This document shows positions 37,901 to 47,189 of a stretch of DNA of 64,000 nucleotides, one piece after another (within the stretch, counting starts at the first letter, position 1; each line of letters starts with the position of its first letter). The stretch covers positions 23,312,456-23,376,455 of the forward strand of contig CM069593.1 of NCBI GenBank assembly GCA_035771175.1, written 5' to 3'. Made by a program: the position numbers and the translations under genes. The stretch comes from Paratinospora sagittata. Lineage: Eukaryota; Streptophyta; Magnoliopsida; Ranunculales; Menispermaceae. The notes under the pieces are model-generated. The model was not told the DNA's origin and made no database searches. It saw only the letters and a list, made by a program, of their open reading frames with translations.

Positions 37901-40900
37901 ATCCGCCCTTTCGGGACGACTAATCCCACACCAATGAAACTATGGTCGAGGGGGGAATCGAACTCAAAACCTCTCAGTCCCCACACTGTTGAGGTAGCCG
38001 ACCCAACCATCGTTCTAGATTGCGTGTTCAATGTTGATTGTGGTGGTTTATTTCGCCGCCGCTACCTCCTAACAACTGGTATCAGAGCCATTGTGCTTGA
38101 CAAATATAGATTGCGTGTTCAGTGTTGATTGTTGTGGCTGGACGTGACGGTCGCAATCTTGTTCTCTGGTGATGAGTGAACGGGCAGTGCTCGTAAGTTG
38201 CAGAGAAGAGGAGAGTCGGTTGAAGAAGAAGAAGAAAATAAAATATTTTCTTTTCAGAGTGTCGGGAGAGAGATTAAAAAAAAAGAAAAAATAAAAAGTG
38301 GGAGAGAGAAAATATTAAAAAAGGAGTGGTGGTGGTAGGTGACAATAAAAAAAATCATTCATTACTTTCAGTGGGAGAGAGAATTTGTTTAATATTAATA
38401 TATTTTACAAATTTACCCTTAAACTACATAGATATTACAGATTTTTCCCTAAAGTTTGCAGAAATTGCAAATCACACCCTGAAGTTTGTAAAAATTGCAA
38501 AAAGCTCCCTGAAGTTTTTAGAAATTGCAGCCTTAAATTTTCAAAATTGAAGAAAGCTCCTTGAAGTCTTTAGAAATTGTGAATCGCTCCCTAAGACTTT
38601 TAGGGAGCTTTCAGCAATTTTAAAATTTTCAGGGAACAAATTACAATTTTCGAAAACTTCAGGGGGGTGATTTGTAATTTCTACAAATTTCAGGGCAAAT
38701 CTGCAATATCAACGTAGTTCAGGGGTAAATTTGTAAAATATATTAATATTAAACAAATTCTCTCTCCCACCGAAAGCAAAGAATGATTTTTTTTTTATTG
38801 CCACCTACCACCACCACTCCTTTTTTAATATTTTTTCTCTCCCCACTTTCTATGTTTTTCTTTTTCTTTTTAATCTCTCTCGACACTCTGAAAAGAAAAT
38901 ATTTTATTTTCTTCTTCTTCTTCAACCGACTCTCCTCTTCTCTGCAACTTATGAGCACTGCCCGTTCATCCGTCAGCAGAGAATAAGATCGCGACCGTCA
39001 CGTCCAGCCACAACAATCAACACTGAACACGCAATCCAGAACGACGACTTGCAATCTGTGTTTGTTAAACCCAATGGCTCTGATACCAGTTGTTAGGAGG
39101 TGGCGGCGATATAAACCACTACAAGAAATATGCATACACAAACAAAGAAGAAATAAAAGGAGACGAGATTTAACGTGGTTTGGCACAAACTTGCCTACGT
39201 CCATGGAGCACACACTTTCACTATAATGAAGAAAATTACGAGAGAAGCACTCTGCTCTCAACTTTCTTTGAGAAGAAACTACTCAACTCGCTCACTCACT
39301 TTCTCCTAGCTCTCTCTTTCTCTTCTTACAATCGTGCTTACTGCACTTTCACTTGCACTCTCTTTCTTTCTTTTCTTTCTTGCACTTGCACTCACACTCA
39401 CACTCACACTCACACTCACACAAGCTATCCATTTATATAGAAGGAGAAAAAGAGAGGAGAAATCTCTTTTCTCAAAAAAGCAAGATTGTTTTCACACTAA
39501 TTTTCTTCACTCATTAATTTCTCACCTGCTCCACCCTTTGTTATTTTGTCTTCACATGATGGGACCCAACAATCTCCCACTTGAAGACAAAGATAATTCA
39601 ACTACAATCGGTGATCAGTGGTGTGCTCAACCCATCTTCAACCTAAAAGACAGATTAAGTTGTATACAGCTCCAGTTTCTAAGTGGTAACAACCTTTGTT
39701 AACATGTTCGTTGGGTTCTTACAGTCTTGGAGATGGGCTGAGCGCACCACTGACCACTGATCATAGTTGAATTGTATTTTTCTTCACATGGGAGATTATT
39801 GGGTCCCATCATGTGAAGATAAAACAATAAACGGTGGAGCAGGTGAAAAATTAATGAGTGAAGAAAATGAGTGTGAACACAATCTTGCTTTTTCAGCCTT
39901 CTGATCTCGTCCATGTCTGGTCTGTTACTAACATGTCATCGACATAAAGTAACAAAATGATGTAGCTGGACTGGAACTTTTTGAAATAACAACAGTGGTC
40001 AGCATTACATTTGCGGTACCCTTGTTTCTGCATGAAACCATCAAATTTCTTCTACCATTGCTTGGGGGCTTGTTTCAGACCATACAAGCTCCTTCGTAAC
40101 TTGCAGACAAGATTTTCTTTTCCTTTTTTCGAAAATCCTTCTGGTTGCTGCATGTAGATCTCCTCATCCTCATCTCCGTGAAGAAAAGCAGTCATCACGT
40201 CTAACTGTTTCAGGTGTAAGCCCTGAGTTGCAACAATGTTCAATACTGTCTGTGGTTAGCTTCATTACTGGAGAAAAAAATTCGGTGTAGTCAATACCTT
40301 CTTTCTGTTGAAATCCTTTGACTACCAGTCAGGCTTTGTATCTTTTGGAACCATCATGTTCACCCTTTACACGATACACTCATTTGTTGTGAAGAACCTT
40401 CTTTCCTTTCGGTAATTCCGTAAGTTCCCATGTCTTGTTTGAAATTAAAGACTTCATCTCGCCCTTCATTACAAGCTCTCACTTGCTCGCATTTTTTGCC
40501 TGACATGCTTCTTCATAACATTCTGGTTCTCCTCCATCTGTAAGCAACATATAATCCAAATACTTTCTATTTGGTACATGGGGTCAAGATGATCTTCTCA
40601 ACTCCGGAATAAGGTTAGGTGCCTGCGGTACATCTGACTACTGTGTACTGCTCTGTGTAGTTGGTTCCTCAGGTTGAGAACTCTCAACTGTTCATTTTTG
40701 TTCTGTGCCATTGTCTAACTCTTCATCCAGCACAACATATACTGGATCACTTTCTTCGGAGTTAGTAGAGTCTGTTGTGTGCCTTTCCTTGTACGTGACC
40801 CGCTCGTTGAAGATCACATCTCTACTACGAATCACCTTCTTGTTCAAGTCATCCCACATACAATAGCCAAACTCATCAACACCATAGCCAATGAAGGTGC

Positions 40901-43900
40901 ATTTAAGGGATTTGAGATCAAGCTTGTTTCTGCTTTGATCACCAATGTGTACATGTGGAGTACAACCAAAAACTTTCAAATGTTTTTACCTTTTTGCCTG
41001 TCCATACCTTCTCTGGTATTCTGAACTGTAGAGGTACTAAGGAACCTCTGTTAATTAGATATGTTGTTGTATTGACTTCTTCTGCCCAAAATTGCAGTTG
41101 TAAACCAGACTGTATCCGCATGCTTCTGCCTCTCTTAGTCAATGGCCGGTTCATTCATTCTGCGACGACATTGTGTTGTGGCGTACTTGGAACCGTTCTT
41201 TCCATCTTGATACCATTCTCATAGCAGAATCGCTTAAATTTGTGATCTTCATATTCTCCACCATTATCAGATCTAGTACAAACCATGGCATACATTAGAC
41301 TACCAATTGCTAATGCATAAGGAATCTTAGACATGAAGTTTCTCTCCTCATCAGTCTGAAGAGATTGATTCTTAGACAATCGAAAATGACATGCCAGCGG
41401 GGTACGAACTGGTTTAGCATTACTCATGTTAAACCTTTTCAGAACACGATCAACATACTCCTTTTGAGATAGCCGCAAAATTCCTTTGGACTCGTTTTTG
41501 ATGATTCGCATTCCGAGAATCTGCTTGGCTGGACCAAGATATTTCATGTCAAACTCCTTATGAATTGATTCATTGATTCACTTTTGTTTCCATCACCACT
41601 AATCTGGCCATTGATCCGTCTCAGTCACACCCATTGTGCATACATAGTTTCTAAGTTGTCTATAATGCTACTCCATGTAGTATAGTTTGTCATATAATTG
41701 TTCAAAAAAATTTCCCTTTTAACTTCCATGGAACTTTTAGTCAAATAAAATTCCAGAAGCACCCCTCCACATCCATCCCATTATAATTCTATGGGCAAGA
41801 TCCAATCAAAAATATCTTTCACTTTGCACATGATTAAACAAAGGTAATAAAAAGTTCATTTAGGACTTACGAGTATCTCTAGTTATCTATTGACTCTATT
41901 TGAATTACTCCATCTCTACTCTCTTTTTTCCAGAAATAGCATTTCATATATTTGCAAATTAACAAAGCATTGGAATAATAGTACAATACCATTAGATATG
42001 TCCAACAGACAAAAAGTTAAAGCAAAATCATAGCATCAGTTATCTCCAATTTACTACATGTTAACAAAGCTAAGATTCTAACTGACTAATAGCATGGAAT
42101 TCAGAAAATAAATTAGTCAACACCAACTTAGAGATTGAATCACACGGTTCTCTAAAACATGCTTAAAAGCTAGATGACAAAAAGTGTATATGGTAAAATT
42201 CAAATTTTAATATCATACATAGCATTGAGTCTCAATTGCACGAGCTCGCGAAAGAATTTCCAAATGGGCCTCCCCAGTTTCCTTCGCAAAGGCAGTAGGT
42301 ACTAAAAGAACCTGTAAGCCCAATTTTAGAATACAAATTAAAAGTTAAGTACTTGCAAAATGAATATAAAAGAGAAGCCAACCCAGCAGGCAACATAGCA
42401 ACATAATAATAACTAGCCAAAACCATTTGTACCTGTGCTTGGTGCTGAAAGCGTAACTGCTGATAAAGCTCAGGGAATCTCAAATCATAGCAAACTGTTA
42501 GACCTAGACGTCCCATGGGACTGTCTACTGCAACAATATTCTTTCCTAGAAAACCCAAATAATTCAGAAATCTAAAAGTCATGCATAAAAAATGCCAAAG
42601 ACTTAACTTTGTTGATGGAAGAAAATCAGAAAATTGTAATTGTTAAATATCATATTCTATACAAGAAAAACATCGACAAAATAAAACAAAATAATACTCA
42701 AATAGAGAGGGAATAAACGGAAGAAGGCATCCTCCTGCATGGTTGTGTCATTTGCTTCCTTACAAGCCTGGTGGTTGGTTCCTAAAATGCAATCAGTTGA
42801 CACCCACTATGGAGAGTAAAGGATTAATAGATAGCAAATGTAAATAGATATCAAACATAACCATCTAATAGAATCTCTTTCTCCCTCATCTTTCTCTAAA
42901 AGAACAAAACGGATTATCATTCCAAATCATCCAGTAAGATTGCTTGACCTAGGTTGTCAAGGTGGGAATGAACCCACATATTGATCTTTCATGGCACATG
43001 GAGGATGGCTCTTCTTCATCTTCTTCCAATCCTCACATGATCAATCATTATAGTCTAACAAGTTAAAACAACACTAACGCAAAAAAAATAGTGCTCAGTA
43101 TCACAACATGAAATAAAAAGAGGTGAAAAGAAAGTAATAAATAATCCATGAACTAGATTAAAACATTGGACACCAAAGAAATTGCGTGCCTGCGGCTGCA
43201 TAGCTACTCTCCTTGTATACAGCTCCCCCAGGAACATGCACATCAAACCTTCAAGAAGTATAGAAGGCAATTTAGTGTTCATTGTGGAAAAATGCTGATA
43301 GAGAGGAAGACTTATTGGAGATATCTACTGGAATATCATTTTTTGAGCTTTTTTTTATAAATGACCAGATATGTTATCATACTTAGATTATTAAGCAGCA
43401 GCAGAAGAAAAAGAAGAAAAACATCAACAAAGTCACACTTAACTAGCACGTGCTACCTAGTTTCCATGGATTAATTTTTTTAAAAGAACAGATGACAAAG
43501 GGTCACCTTCAACAAACTTTATTATGAGAAGATCAGTTTAACACCTTAAGTATTTTGGATGTTTTTCAAGATAACACAAGAATACTGATAATCATGAAGT
43601 TAAAATAGAACCAAGACCAGAATTTAATGTAAATAAAATTTGGAAGGACATTAGATGTAAAATTAATACTCCAATACGCTAAAAGGAACTGTCAGATGAT
43701 ACCTAAGAATATTGCAGAAACTTTTAGTAAACCAAATTAAACTCTAGCAACAAAAACTCATGAATTGCATGCATTTGCATGTACGTACACATAATAAAGG
43801 TAAAATCTACCCAGAGTAAAGCACTGAAAATTTGCTACAAATTTGACTCAGGTCCATAAGAGACTTGTCTCACATACTCAAAGCCTTTAATAACGACAGG

Positions 43901-44889
43901 AAAGCCAAATAATAGTCAATTGCATGACAGGCTGACAGCTGTCATTTGCTTCAGCCTCCAACAAGATTCTATCGTGCTAGTGCAATTGATTGAAAAACAC
44001 TACATTAATTAAACCCACATGAAAAATGTCCAGCTTGAGTTAGTGCTAAAGTGGCCCCAAGAAAGACTAAAGAGAACAACCAAGAATCCTCTTCAAGCCA
44101 GCGCCAAGTTAGGTCAATGAGCTTGATTAGTGGGTACAAAGAATAGTGGTTGTTTACCATTAAGCTTAATGAAAGAAGACGGAGTGTGACAAAAGAAACA
44201 TATGCATAACTTCCAGAAAACCGGGTTCGCAGATTACAAGTCTTAAATGAAATGAAGAAAAAAAGAAGAAGGGAATTTCATAGTGAGATTATTAACTGAA
44301 AAAAAAATGTATATAACAGAAGTTATACAAATTGCTTAATTGAATACAAGTATATAAAGAAGGGGCAATTTAAACAAACAAACAATTAATTGAGGACTTC
44401 TTACAGGTGCATTTTTCGATAAGTGCTTCTGATATTCCCCGAGTCATCAATCAAAACATGAGTATTATACAAATGTGCATCATCAGGTCCTTTTTCTTGG
44501 AAGCCTCCAAGTGACAACCAAATATTGGACTCTCTGCAATTCATAGAAACGCTCAAATCAGTTGAAGAACATGTGATTAAAATGTTAGACGGTTATAGGA
44601 TATGGTGGCTCCCCACTAATAATTTGTCCTTATCCAATAGCAATTCCCTAATTGGTTTTATCCCAATAAGTCACGTGGATAACTTGAACTACGTGGGTAG
44701 TTTCTATAACCAACCCAAATCTTAAATATCTCCTTGATGGAAGGAGATATATAAAGGGGTCCCAAAACCTAGCCTTTCCTGTGCGTATTATCTCCATCAA
44801 TTGCAAAAGGCATAAGCTTGGAACAAGTAAAAGGAAATGGCTACAGAAGGTAAAATTTTCATTTCCATTATTTATTTATTTATTCTTAC

Positions 44890-44946
<57 letters not shown>

Positions 44947-45534
44947 ACTGTGCGCCTCGGAGCATAGCAGAAACATAATTGGACTTCAATCCCCCCAAAA
45001 CATGTATTCTCAGGCCAAAACCATTGAAATCAGCAGTAAAATTGACACATTTACTAAAACAACTCTTGTAAAGTTCAAGGTACAACCTTTACATAAAAAG
45101 TGAAACAAAAGTTTCGTTTTTACTCATTTATTTATCGGGATAATCTGAAAACTTTAATAATTAACTAATTCACCTCGCAAGGGAACGATATCTTTGCATT
45201 ATCGGCCCATCCAAACTTTCGGCGATTGTAAGATTCTCTCCATCCCTGCCTCCATCGAATGAGAAGTTTTCGGGTAAGCAGAGCATTTTCGCTCCTGCCG
45301 CAGCTGCTTCCTTCACCAATTCCACATCTAATTATTTAACCGGACATCAAAACCAACGCAATTCGCGTTTCGGTCGTTCCAATTACGATTGAGAAATGAA
45401 GTTTTGGCAACATCGAAACGAGAGAAGGAAGAGGGAGTAAGTACCTTGACGAGTCGAGAGCAGGTATTGAAGTTGGCAGCGAGGTCGCTGATGGAAGTCA
45501 TCTGAGCAGCGGCTACTCTGACTGTGTTCGCCAT
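34995..45534 (-). CDS. Nit1-type nitrilase-like amidase, copy B (leaderless paralogue)
   Basis: Exons 45445-45534, 45174-45310, 44405-44533, 43190-43248, 42433-42545, 42219-42311, 37430-37532, 35511-35593 and 34995-35036 match copy A exon for exon. They stay open for 282 residues. The triad is kept (E44, K116, C157). Oddities: (1) the start is MANTVRVAAAQMTSISD, because the upstream frame, though still similar to the copy A leader (PPNRSVTLRVV), has no ATG and meets an in-frame TAG; (2) the conserved Trp after GEAH is Leu (L193) and a nearby Leu is Ser; (3) the exon 4 donor is CAG|GC; (4) exon 3 carries HLYNTHV where A has HLCNTHV. Intron 6 is enlarged by a composite retroinsertion. The product may be a cytosol-only amidase, or the gene may be decaying. 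Confidence 0.85.
36407..36637 (+). mobile_element. RTE LINE 3' fragment in intron 7 of amidase copy B
   Basis: 231 bp similar to the end of the RTE in copy A: a gatagaggtagaggaagacc stretch, then the WRSKFM-like C-terminal coding remnant, then aggcttagttgagttga. It is flanked by gtttgatcgatttgca (36391-36406) and gtttgattgatttgca (36638-36653), a 16-bp duplication with one mismatch. This is a separate, severely 5'-truncated insertion of the same family. Confidence 0.8.
37817..37834. repeat. 18-bp target site duplication, left copy
   Basis: cttatgaattgattcatt, repeated exactly at 41557-41574. Copy A has a single related site (near 27262-27280), so everything between the two repeats in copy B was inserted. 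Confidence 0.88.
37848..38015 (-). mobile_element. SINE-like 3' segment of the composite
   Basis: On the minus strand this piece has a pol III B-box-like word (gttcgattc, plus 37955-37963) in a tRNA-like context, with a plausible A-box region about 40 bp upstream. A GC-rich body follows, then a tail ending in AAAAAAAATAAAAAA next to the target duplication. This fits a tRNA-derived plant SINE. The family is unknown to me and the 5' border is approximate. Confidence 0.5.
38030..39105. repeat. About 1.1-kb imperfect palindrome with two opposed copia primer-binding sites
   Basis: 38030-38590 and 38600-39105 are reverse complements of each other with modest divergence. The centre is a short perfect hairpin, gctcccta / tagggagc, near 38589-38609. 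Each arm holds an LTR end (cctaaca), an initiator-tRNA-Met primer-binding site TGGTATCAGAGCC (plus at 38077-38089, minus at 39076-39088) and the same untranslated leader. The inner arms also contain about 30-bp direct repeats around agctccctgaagttttta. Confidence 0.85.
39091..39571 (-). mobile_element. copia LTR, minus orientation, with PPT on one side and PBS on the other
   Basis: On the minus strand it starts TGTTGGG directly after a polypurine tract (AAGTGGGAGAT), as a 3' LTR would. It ends CCTAACA followed by AC and the primer-binding site, as a 5' LTR would. A TATA box (ctatataaat on the minus strand, plus 39431-39440) and a CACTCA-type hexamer array (about 39384-39420) lie inside. Having PPT and PBS on the same LTR means it is internal to a tandem or circular form. 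Confidence 0.75.
39463..39900. repeat. Inverted repeat of the LTR 5' region
   Basis: 39463-39645 and 39725-39900 are inverted copies (shared words cacatgatgggaccca, gcaagattgt, cactcattaatt), separated by about 80 bp. The right arm is joined directly to the truncated RT frame (IRRLKKQ then LTR sequence). This is a second foldback inside the composite. Confidence 0.8.
39901..41556 (-). pseudogene. Rearranged copia pol fragment (RT C-terminal, integrase, RT N-terminal)
   Basis: Minus-strand order is wrong for a copia element. First comes RT/connection (KYLGPAKQILGMRI to GSLMYAMVCTR, 41547 to about 41277). It is fused in frame to the integrase core (SDNGGEY). Integrase C-terminal blocks follow (KVFGCTPHVHI, KCTFIGYG). 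Next is the RT N-terminal half (LKQLDVMTAFLHGD, LYGLKQAPKQW, LLLYVDDM), ending at about 39890 in LTR sequence. Normal order is integrase then whole RT. Several stops sit at conserved Trp or Arg codons (TGG to TGA or TAG, CGA to TGA), with frameshifts between blocks. It is non-functional. Confidence 0.85.
41557..41574. repeat. 18-bp target site duplication, right copy
   Basis: Exact copy of 37817-37834. Sequence to its right (gattcacttttgtttcca) continues the host intron as in copy A. Confidence 0.88.
44570..44943. mobile_element. Copy-B-specific insert in intron 2, ending in a (TA)n tract
   Basis: Absent from the matching intron of copy A. It holds a TATA-box-like ggagatatataaagggg near 44744 and an A/G-rich stretch. 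A perfect (TA) run of about 25 units at 44892-44943 comes next, just before homology to copy A resumes at gaaactgtgcgcc. It looks like an LTR or promoter fragment of an unidentified element. Ends and target duplication are not resolved. Confidence 0.5.
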
Positions 45535-45712
45535 TGGAGGAGCGCTCGCAGGTGAGACGACGCGAAGAGTGACCGAGCGGTTCGGAGGACTCTGCGAAGT
45601 TGCCGAAGAAAGTGAAAGTGAGCCCTATCCCCTGGTCCGGTGCTCTTCAAATGCATGGGTGGTACTGGTACTCCTCGCCTGAAATTGCCACGTGTTCTAG
45701 AATGATGAGATT

Positions 45713-47002
45713 TTTTCAAGCTTTTGACATGGTTACCCTTAAAAAAAAAAATCACAAATATCATTCAAATACAAATAATGATTCATTTGTCATACTTTAC
45801 TGTTTATAGCACAGTCAGCGCGCCAAACAAGCGCTACGTGAGCGCGGAGGTGGCATTTTGTGAAAGGAAGAAAAGACGCCTTCCATTCAATTTTTTTTTT
45901 TTAAAGTTAAAGGGAATGCGTCTTTTCAAAAGATATCTACTCTTGAATTTTTTTTTTTTGTATTAAGGGAAGGGAAGACGTTGAAGGAACTAAAATGAAG
46001 AATCAAAAAGTGGAAGAATGGGCAATACATGAGAGTTGATTGCCTTCTTCTTCTTCTCAAAGATCGGGAAAGAACGGGAAAAAATGCTCTCTGTTTGGTC
46101 ATAGAGGGGAATAATGGTAATGGGTGCCTGACGTAGAGAAAGCTCTGATAATGAGTTATAGGGTTCCATTTAATTTTGTGAGAAGTTGCAGACAGAAGAA
46201 AATTTTGTGAGAAGTTGCAGACAGAAGAAAAATTTGAGAGAAATTGCAGAAATTTTGGTGGATGGTTCTGATCATTTCAGCAACTGGGTCTTTATGAAAT
46301 TGCAGGAAATGGTAGAAATCTGTTGGTTTTCTTAAAAAAAAAACAAAAAGTAAATCTTCAGCTTGAGTTACAGAAAGAAAAGATCTTTGAAGAAAGAACA
46401 GTGGCCATTAATGGGTATCTGATGAAGAAAATTATAGAGCAAAACAAGGTTTATCTGTCTTGGTTTTGGATCAAATTAATGAGTAAGAGATCCATTTTGG
46501 GGTAATGGGTTTAGCCAAAATCGTCTTCTTGGAGAAATTTAAGGTGTTTGGGAGAGAAATGACGGTGAAAATTTTAAACCCTTGAATTTTTTTATTTTTA
46601 TTTTTAAAGGTCGAAGAAGACGATTTTGGCTAAACCTTGGAGAAATTTAAGGTGTTTCGGTTCCTTCAACGCCTTCCCTTCTCTTAATACAAAAAAAAAA
46701 AAAAAAAATTAAGGGAAGGCGTCTTTTCAAAAGACGTCTTCCCTTTAACTTAAAAAAAAAATTTGAAGGGAATGCGTCTTTTGAAAAGACGTCTTCCCTT
46801 CACTTTAAAAAAAAAATTATGCAAGGAAGGCATCTTTTCAAAAGACGCCTTCCTTGTACAAATGCCACCTCCGGGCCCACGTGGCTTTTGTTTGGCACTC
46901 TGACTGTGCTATGAACAGTAAAGTATGGCAAATGGGTCATTATTTGTATTTGGATGACATTTGTGAATTTTTTTTTAAGGGTAATCACGTCAAAAACCCG
47001 AA
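45713..47002. mobile_element. Foldback, Mutator-like non-autonomous element upstream of copy B
   Basis: Long inverted arms: 45713-45965 and about 46655-47002 share gttacccttaaaaa, aatacaaataatga, catactttactgtt and gaggtggcattt in opposite orientation. Arms of 250-350 bp around a 0.7-kb non-coding core fit a Mutator-like MITE. The core holds a 30-bp direct duplication (aattttgtgagaagttgcag, near 46170-46230) and an inverted pair around caaaatcgtcttctt / aagaagacgattttg. The left arm begins about 180 bp from the copy B start codon. No 9-bp duplication could be fixed. Confidence 0.7.
46711..46856. repeat. Three successive 35-bp palindromes in the right arm
   Basis: Hairpins at 46711-46745, 46765-46801 and 46822-46856. 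Each centres on gtcttttcaaaagac or its close relative, with stems of about 15-17 bp and few mismatches, separated by A/T tracts. The left arm (45868-45945) holds worn counterparts. Confidence 0.85.
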
Positions 47003-47189
47003 TTTTTTCCATATAAACACATGCTATTTTTTTAATCCATAAATAGGCACTAAAAACTACTATATCCATAAGGTAACTTTTGGACAGCAAGGCGCCGCGC
47101 TGTCCAAAAGTTGTCCATTCCGATTTTTTATTTTTTTAATCTCAATCCCATGCATGGATTCTTAAAAAAAATGCTAGTCAAATTAAAAA

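Larger units (their letters stand above)
37835..41556 (-). mobile_element. 3.7-kb composite retroinsertion (copia mosaic with SINE-like 3' end) in intron 6 of copy B
   Basis: Bounded by an exact 18-bp target duplication. A T-rich run next to the left copy (37835-37847) is an A-tail on the minus strand. Minus-strand order from 41556: copia RT C-terminal part, integrase, RT N-terminal part with YVDD, an inverted LTR-flank pair, PPT-LTR-PBS, a large head-to-head palindrome, then a SINE-like end and the A-tail. A long duplication plus an A-tail are hallmarks of LINE-machinery retroposition, not of integrase, which gives 5 bp. The best reading is a chimeric RNA, or template-switched cDNA, inserted in one event. 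Stacked separate insertions are possible but must explain the single outer duplication. Confidence 0.75.

Noticed and set aside
39180..39702. Plus-strand frames rich in Thr-Leu and Ser-Phe
   Set aside because: They lie in the copia LTR and follow its CACTCA microsatellite; no gag-like motif.
44876..45085. Ile-Tyr repeat peptide
   Set aside because: Translation of the (TA)n tract in an intron.
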